Source of the DNA: Salegentibacter echinorum
GTDB lineage: Bacteria > Bacteroidota > Bacteroidia > Flavobacteriales > Flavobacteriaceae
Direction: 5' to 3'
DNA: 64,000 nt
NCBI RefSeq assembly: GCF_900129445.1
Contig: NZ_FQVT01000001.1
Location: 62,001 to 126,000 of the forward strand
Part shown: piece by piece, positions 63,467 through 64,000 of the stretch
How positions within the stretch are numbered: position 1 is the first letter of the stretch
Layout: every line of letters begins with the position of its first letter
Translations under genes and position numbers: made by a program
Notes under the pieces: generated by a model
What the model saw: the letters and a program-made list of their open reading frames with translations, nothing else
What the model was told of the DNA's origin: nothing
Databases searched by the model: none

Positions 63467-64000
63467 TCAACTTAAAGATTTCTTTGCAAAAACGGAAATG
63501 ATTATTCCCGGTACAGATAAGACGATTGCCAGGTAAACTAAGCTCATTGGTGAGTAAATCCCAAGTAGCAATCCTGCAACGGAAGAGGCGATCATAATGG
63601 AAAAGTTGAACACCGAAGATTGCACCGAAGTGGCAACATCTTTTGCAGTTTCTACCTGTCTGCTTACCGCTGCCTGCAACAAGGTTACCAATGGCCCAAA
63701 GGAAACACCCCATAAAAAGAAAGCAAAATGTCCTATACCAGTGGTGCCTCCAAACGTTAAGAAAATAAACATAGAGATAATTATTAATGCAAACATTGCT
63801 ATTGTTAGCAGCCTTAAGTGTTTATCTGTATATTTTATGGCCAACAATACAGAAATTAAAGATCCTGCCCCAAAAAACATTAAGGCGCTTTCAACACCGC
63901 CCGCCAGTTGAATTTCGTCAACTAGACTGGTAATGTACACATAAACGCCATAGTGCGCAACTACGCCAAGTAAGGTAAGTAATAAAACTATTAAAACTGC
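63467..64000 (-). CDS. MFS transporter, C-terminal half (continues past the window)
   Basis: The frame runs on the minus strand from the right window edge to a stop at 63467; 178 residues are visible. It contains about five membrane helices with GAGSLISVLLAIKYTDKHLR (the MFS loop between helices 8 and 9, normally GxLxDRxGRR) and FFLWGVSFGPLVTLLQAAVS. These fit the sugar/drug efflux (AraJ/CynX-like) MFS group. Start is beyond 64000, so only the C-terminal half is seen. Substrate cannot be told. Confidence 0.8.
   Translation of the reverse strand, partial: AVLIVLLLTLLGVVAHYGVYVYITSLVDEIQLAGGVESALMFFGAGSLISVLLAIKYTDKHLRLLTIAMFALIIISMFIFLTFGGTTGIGHFAFFLWGVSFGPLVTLLQAAVSRQVETAKDVATSVQSSVFNFSIMIASSVAGLLLGIYSPMSLVYLAIVLSVPGIIISVFAKKSLS

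Noticed and set aside
1-64000. CRISPR arrays, rRNA genes, complete insertion sequences
   Set aside because: No regularly spaced repeats, no rRNA-like stretches and no transposase frame were found on either strand; the integrase is the only mobility gene seen.

Overview
This 64 kb window reads as the chromosome of a marine-type member of the Flavobacteriaceae (phylum Bacteroidota). It has A/T-rich intergenic DNA, several upstream elements matching the Bacteroidota -7 consensus TAnnTTTG, a carboxypeptidase-like-domain TonB receptor, an RND pump fused to its outer-membrane factor, and families typical of the group. The genus cannot be fixed from the sequence alone.

Positions 1-37390 look like a metal-resistance island. 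An integrase gene (35911-37125, minus) lies beside a displaced 3' piece of a leucine tRNA gene (37336-37390). This is the classic junction left when a tyrosine-recombinase element inserts into a tRNA gene, so the island should run left from there, out of the window. In order it holds: a copper oxidase/CopB-like fusion, a permease, a second multicopper oxidase and methionine-rich small proteins (1-6490); a K+-channel-like protein (7029-8042); an eight-gene complex I-like operon (8122-16458); a Csp-type copper-storage protein (16687); an AraC-type regulator with a metal-binding-like head, then RND efflux genes (17354-24595); a PII-like protein and a Fur-family regulator; a P1B-4-type ATPase, a CDF-like transporter and a cation exchanger (25853-30224); a stretch of tiny genes and decayed fragments (30226-31822); a Cu+ ATPase with a small copper chaperone (31989-34483); and unknown genes plus the integrase. 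Many broken genes lie in this half.

The most unusual element is the 8122-16458 operon. It encodes the complete membrane arm of respiratory complex I (A, H, J, K, L, M, N-like). The only peripheral-arm protein is a NuoB-NuoD-like fusion that has lost all four cysteine ligands of cluster N2 and carries a long His/Asp/Glu-rich linker. No NuoC, E, F, G or I is present. The ion-pumping machinery therefore seems to be kept without the electron path.

Positions 37390-64000 look like ordinary chromosome. They hold a cupin, two dehydrogenases, Dps and catalase (oxidative stress), a full urease operon ureABCEFGD (42411-47398), MarC, a peptide/nickel-type ABC importer followed by a TonB receptor (48479-55965), a short-chain dehydrogenase, a frameshifted HdeD-like gene, MgtE, NikR, an outer-membrane protein, an FUSC-family protein and a partial MFS transporter. 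Urease needs nickel. The importer and the receptor share a direct repeat (GTATTACG, 21 bp period) at their promoters and nikR lies close by, so these genes probably form one nickel regulon.
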